Below the pieces are notes generated by a model. That model worked only from the letters and a program-made list of their open reading frames with translations. It was not told where the DNA came from and did no database searches. Positions 6,863 through 8,944 of a stretch of 8,944 nucleotides of DNA are shown piece after piece. Origin of the DNA: Acidobacteriota bacterium (GTDB taxonomy: Bacteria > Acidobacteriota > Blastocatellia > Pyrinomonadales > Pyrinomonadaceae). Every line of letters begins with the position of its first letter. Position 1 is the stretch's first letter. Position numbers and translations under genes: made by a program. Location: NCBI GenBank assembly GCA_003222835.1, contig QHXE01000502.1:1-8944 (forward strand). The letters are read 5' to 3'.

Positions 6863-8664
6863 TGCTACGAATTAATACGACGAACGTGTGCTTCGTTGGC
6901 CTCGCGCTCTTAGTGCTCTGTGCGTCAGAGTGCTGGGCGCAGCAACCAGTAACCGCCGACACGAAGCTTACGGAACGACCCAACGGCGCGATCACGGGCC
7001 GGGTCATCAACTCTGCCGGCGAACCTCTGGCGGGAGCAGTCGCTTATGTCGGTGCATTGGGCTCTGGTGCGCGCTCCCAAACCACGGCAGTCGACAACAA
7101 CGGCGACTTCAGAATCGAGGGATTAGAGGCGGGAGTTTATCGCGTCTCGGCCAGCATTCCGGGCTATATTCCGGCGCCGCAACCAAGTCCGACTGACTCG
7201 CCAAGCTACTATCACATCGGCGATTCAGTAACGGTTACGATGATAAAGGGAGCAGTGATCACGGGTACAGTCAGCGGTCCAAATGGTCCTGTCGTCGCCG
7301 CGAGCGTGCGCGCGATTCGGGTACGCGATGACGAAGGGAAAGCCTTAGCCTCAGCCCTTGTGACCCGTGAACGCCTCACTGACGATCGTGGGATTTATCG
7401 CATCTACGGTTTGCCCCCGGGCGCTTATCTGATCGCCGCCGGAGGCGCCCAGCAATTCGGTGGCGCCGTTGCACCCAGCGCATATGGCAACGATTCGCCG
7501 ATCTATTTTCCATCATCGGCACGCGATACCGCGTCCGAAGTGGTCGTACGCAATGGCGAAGAAATAAATGCCGACATCCAATATCGCAGCGAGCCTGGAC
7601 ATTCGATCAGCGGTATCGTAGCGGGACTGGTCCAGTTTCAAACTCAGTCTTCATATGGCGCTACAATCGGTCTCATCAATGTCCGCGACCGTTCCACGAT
7701 CATGAACACGGGCGCGAGTACTTATAACAATTACGCCTTTGCTTTCTATGGCGTGCCCGATGGCGAATATGAACTGTCGGCTTCGCAGTTTGTGCCGAAC
7801 AGCGATGTCATGCGGTCGACTCCGCGGCGCGTCGTAGTTCGCGGGGCGGATGTGGCGGGAATAAGTTTAACGGTCGCGCCGCTCGCAGCAATCGCGGGGC
7901 GGCTGGTTTTCGAAAGCGATGCGAAAGCGGGCTGCGCCAAGCGACGCGAGACTGCCGCACAAGAGACGCTCGTTTTCGCTCGTCGTTACGAGCCGGAAAA
8001 GAAAGCTGAGGCAGGCACGAAGCCACCAGCCGCGCCTGAGGTGTCGCTCATATCCACGAATCATGTTAGTGACAGCGTCGGGGACGCGAAAGGATCTTTC
8101 ACGTTGAGGAATTTGCCGCCTGGTACTTATCGCATAGATCCGCGCGCGCCCGCATCTGGCTGGTACCTGCGGTCGATATCGAGTGGCGCGGCGCAGATTG
8201 CGGCGGCAGCGAGAAATTCGAATCTGATCGTCGCTCGCGAGGGTATCGCGCTGAAGACTGGCGAACGAGTCTCGGGTTTGACAGTAACGTTCACGGAAGG
8301 CGCAGCCAGTCTTCGCGCTCGTATCTTCCCGCCCGAAGGTCAGAACCTTCCCCCGCGCATGCGTGTCTATCTGGTTCCCGCGGAACGCGAAAGCATCGAA
8401 AACGTGCTGCGTTTTTTTGAAGCTGCTGCTGAAAGTGATGGACGCTTCGCCGTCGCCAATATCGCGCCGGGCCGCTACTGGATAATCGCTCGACCCACCG
8501 AAGCAATCGATTCAACCAGAGTGAAACTGATCAGACAGGATTCAGACTTTCGCGCGAAAGTCCTGCACGAGGGCGAAAATTTGAAGAAAGAGATTTCGTT
8601 CAAACCGTGCGAGCGGGCCGATTATGATCTGCCTTATGCGCCGGCATCTCCACCTAAACAATAA
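6859..8664 (+). CDS. Secreted carboxypeptidase-regulatory-like (CnaB-type) repeat protein, copy B
   Basis: Numbered from ATG 6859 (601 residues; 600 from ATG 6862), this protein has a signal peptide with hydrophobic core about 9-22 and likely cleavage after CWA (25-27). LVLC at 18-21 is not a lipobox, because Leu precedes the Cys. Five domain-end motifs are visible: 79-98 (DNNGDFRIEGLEAGVYRV), 175-194 (DDRGIYRIYGLPPGAY), 290-308 (degenerate), 409-428 (KGSFTLRNLPPGTYRI) and 525-544 (SDGRFAVANIAPGRYWII). Domain openings include GAITGRVINSAGEPLAGA (43-60) and GAVITGTVSGPNGPV (131-145). A charged Lys/Glu/Ala/Pro insert at about 353-395 interrupts the fourth unit and may be a flexible loop. It is a diverged paralogue of copy A, sharing the peptide DDRGIYRIYGLP at the same second position. 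The frame extends upstream to 6634 inside copy A, but the ribosome site and signal peptide set the start. Role unknown. Confidence 0.87.
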   Translation: MMLRINTTNVCFVGLALLVLCASECWAQQPVTADTKLTERPNGAITGRVINSAGEPLAGAVAYVGALGSGARSQTTAVDNNGDFRIEGLEAGVYRVSASIPGYIPAPQPSPTDSPSYYHIGDSVTVTMIKGAVITGTVSGPNGPVVAASVRAIRVRDDEGKALASALVTRERLTDDRGIYRIYGLPPGAYLIAAGGAQQFGGAVAPSAYGNDSPIYFPSSARDTASEVVVRNGEEINADIQYRSEPGHSISGIVAGLVQFQTQSSYGATIGLINVRDRSTIMNTGASTYNNYAFAFYGVPDGEYELSASQFVPNSDVMRSTPRRVVVRGADVAGISLTVAPLAAIAGRLVFESDAKAGCAKRRETAAQETLVFARRYEPEKKAEAGTKPPAAPEVSLISTNHVSDSVGDAKGSFTLRNLPPGTYRIDPRAPASGWYLRSISSGAAQIAAAARNSNLIVAREGIALKTGERVSGLTVTFTEGAASLRARIFPPEGQNLPPRMRVYLVPAERESIENVLRFFEAAAESDGRFAVANIAPGRYWIIARPTEAIDSTRVKLIRQDSDFRAKVLHEGENLKKEISFKPCERADYDLPYAPASPPKQ

Positions 8665-8683
8665 GCCACTTCGAGACCGATTT

Positions 8684-8688
8684 GGAGG
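8684..8688 (+). promoter_or_regulatory. Shine-Dalgarno sequence of the third secreted-protein gene
   Basis: GGAGG lies 8 nt before ATG 8697 in the 32-bp gap after copy B. It resembles the leader of copy A, which also has GGAGG followed by an A/C-rich spacer. Confidence 0.75.
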
Positions 8689-8696
8689 CAAAACTC

Positions 8697-8944
8697 ATGA
8701 CCGGCCTTACACGGGCGCTCTGTTATTCTTCGATTCTTACGGCCATAATTCTCTTCCAATCATCTTCCGCGAACGGTCAATCCGCAGACGCGAAAGGGAC
8801 AGGATCAATCTCTGGCCGCGTTACAATTGGCGACAAACCTGCACCTGGAATCGTGATGGTTGTCAGTGGCTTGAATCAACAAGTGTCCGGGCGACAAGTA
8901 ACGGCCGATGCGGATGGGCGTTTTCGCATCGATGGATTGAACGC
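8697..8944 (+). CDS. Secreted carboxypeptidase-regulatory-like repeat protein, copy A', 3'-truncated by window edge
   Basis: Only the first 82 codons are present. My translation begins MTGLTRALCYSSILTAIILF, a signal peptide with likely cleavage after ANG (25-27), followed by SADAKGTGSISGRVTIGDK, PAPGIVMVV and the first domain-end motif DADGRFRIDGLN. The leader and the segment DAK...TGSISGRVTIG match copy A almost position for position, whereas copy B is more different. This indicates that A and A' are the closer pair, from a duplication. The gene is on the same strand 32 bp after copy B and probably co-transcribed. The rest of the protein lies outside the window. Confidence 0.87.
   Translation, partial: MTGLTRALCYSSILTAIILFQSSSANGQSADAKGTGSISGRVTIGDKPAPGIVMVVSGLNQQVSGRQVTADADGRFRIDGLN

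Noticed and set aside
6909..6924. Lipobox in the leader of copy B
   Set aside because: The residue before Cys21 is Leu rather than Gly, Ala or Ser, and a signal peptidase I site (CWA) follows.

Overview
The window looks like chromosomal DNA of an environmental Acidobacteriota, perhaps Blastocatellia-like. This is inferred from the moderately high GC, the tandem genes for secreted carboxypeptidase-regulatory/CnaB-like repeat proteins (a class abundant in that phylum), the FHA-GAF-cyclase architecture and the interspersed palindromic repeats. No rRNA or other marker is present to confirm it. I see no tRNA, rRNA, CRISPR array, transposase or phage gene.

Left part (1-1549, + strand): the C-terminal two thirds of enolase (eno), with all active-site residues of the visible region, runs into a 62-bp double-hairpin repeat that supplies its stop codon. 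A DinB-family four-helix-bundle protein follows.

Middle part (1575-4816, - strand): a probable signalling operon, read right to left. It encodes an FHA-GAF-class III adenylate cyclase, a site-2-type membrane metalloprotease (M50) with a CBS pair, and a 100-residue protein that is little more than a histidine-kinase phosphoacceptor (HisKA) domain. The first two genes are separated by a short spacer carrying heptanucleotide repeats in inverted orientation. The three proteins suggest cytoplasmic sensing (phosphopeptide, ligand and nucleotide binding), cAMP production, intramembrane proteolysis and phosphotransfer, but their linkage to one pathway is inference from gene order.

Right part (4817-8944): a 351-bp divergent intergenic region contains a 119-bp MITE/REP-like element with long inverted ends. 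It is followed on the + strand by at least three co-directional genes for secreted proteins. The first two are complete and each contains five copies of a D-x-x-G-x-[FY]-x-[IVFL]-x-[GN]-[LFIV] beta-sandwich-type motif. The third is cut by the window end and has a leader and first domain closely resembling the first gene, so the layout is A-B-A'. They are tightly packed (4-bp or no overlap, then a 32-bp gap), each with a strong Shine-Dalgarno sequence, and are probably one operon. Their function is unknown; an extracytoplasmic adhesive, structural or binding role is the most that can be inferred.
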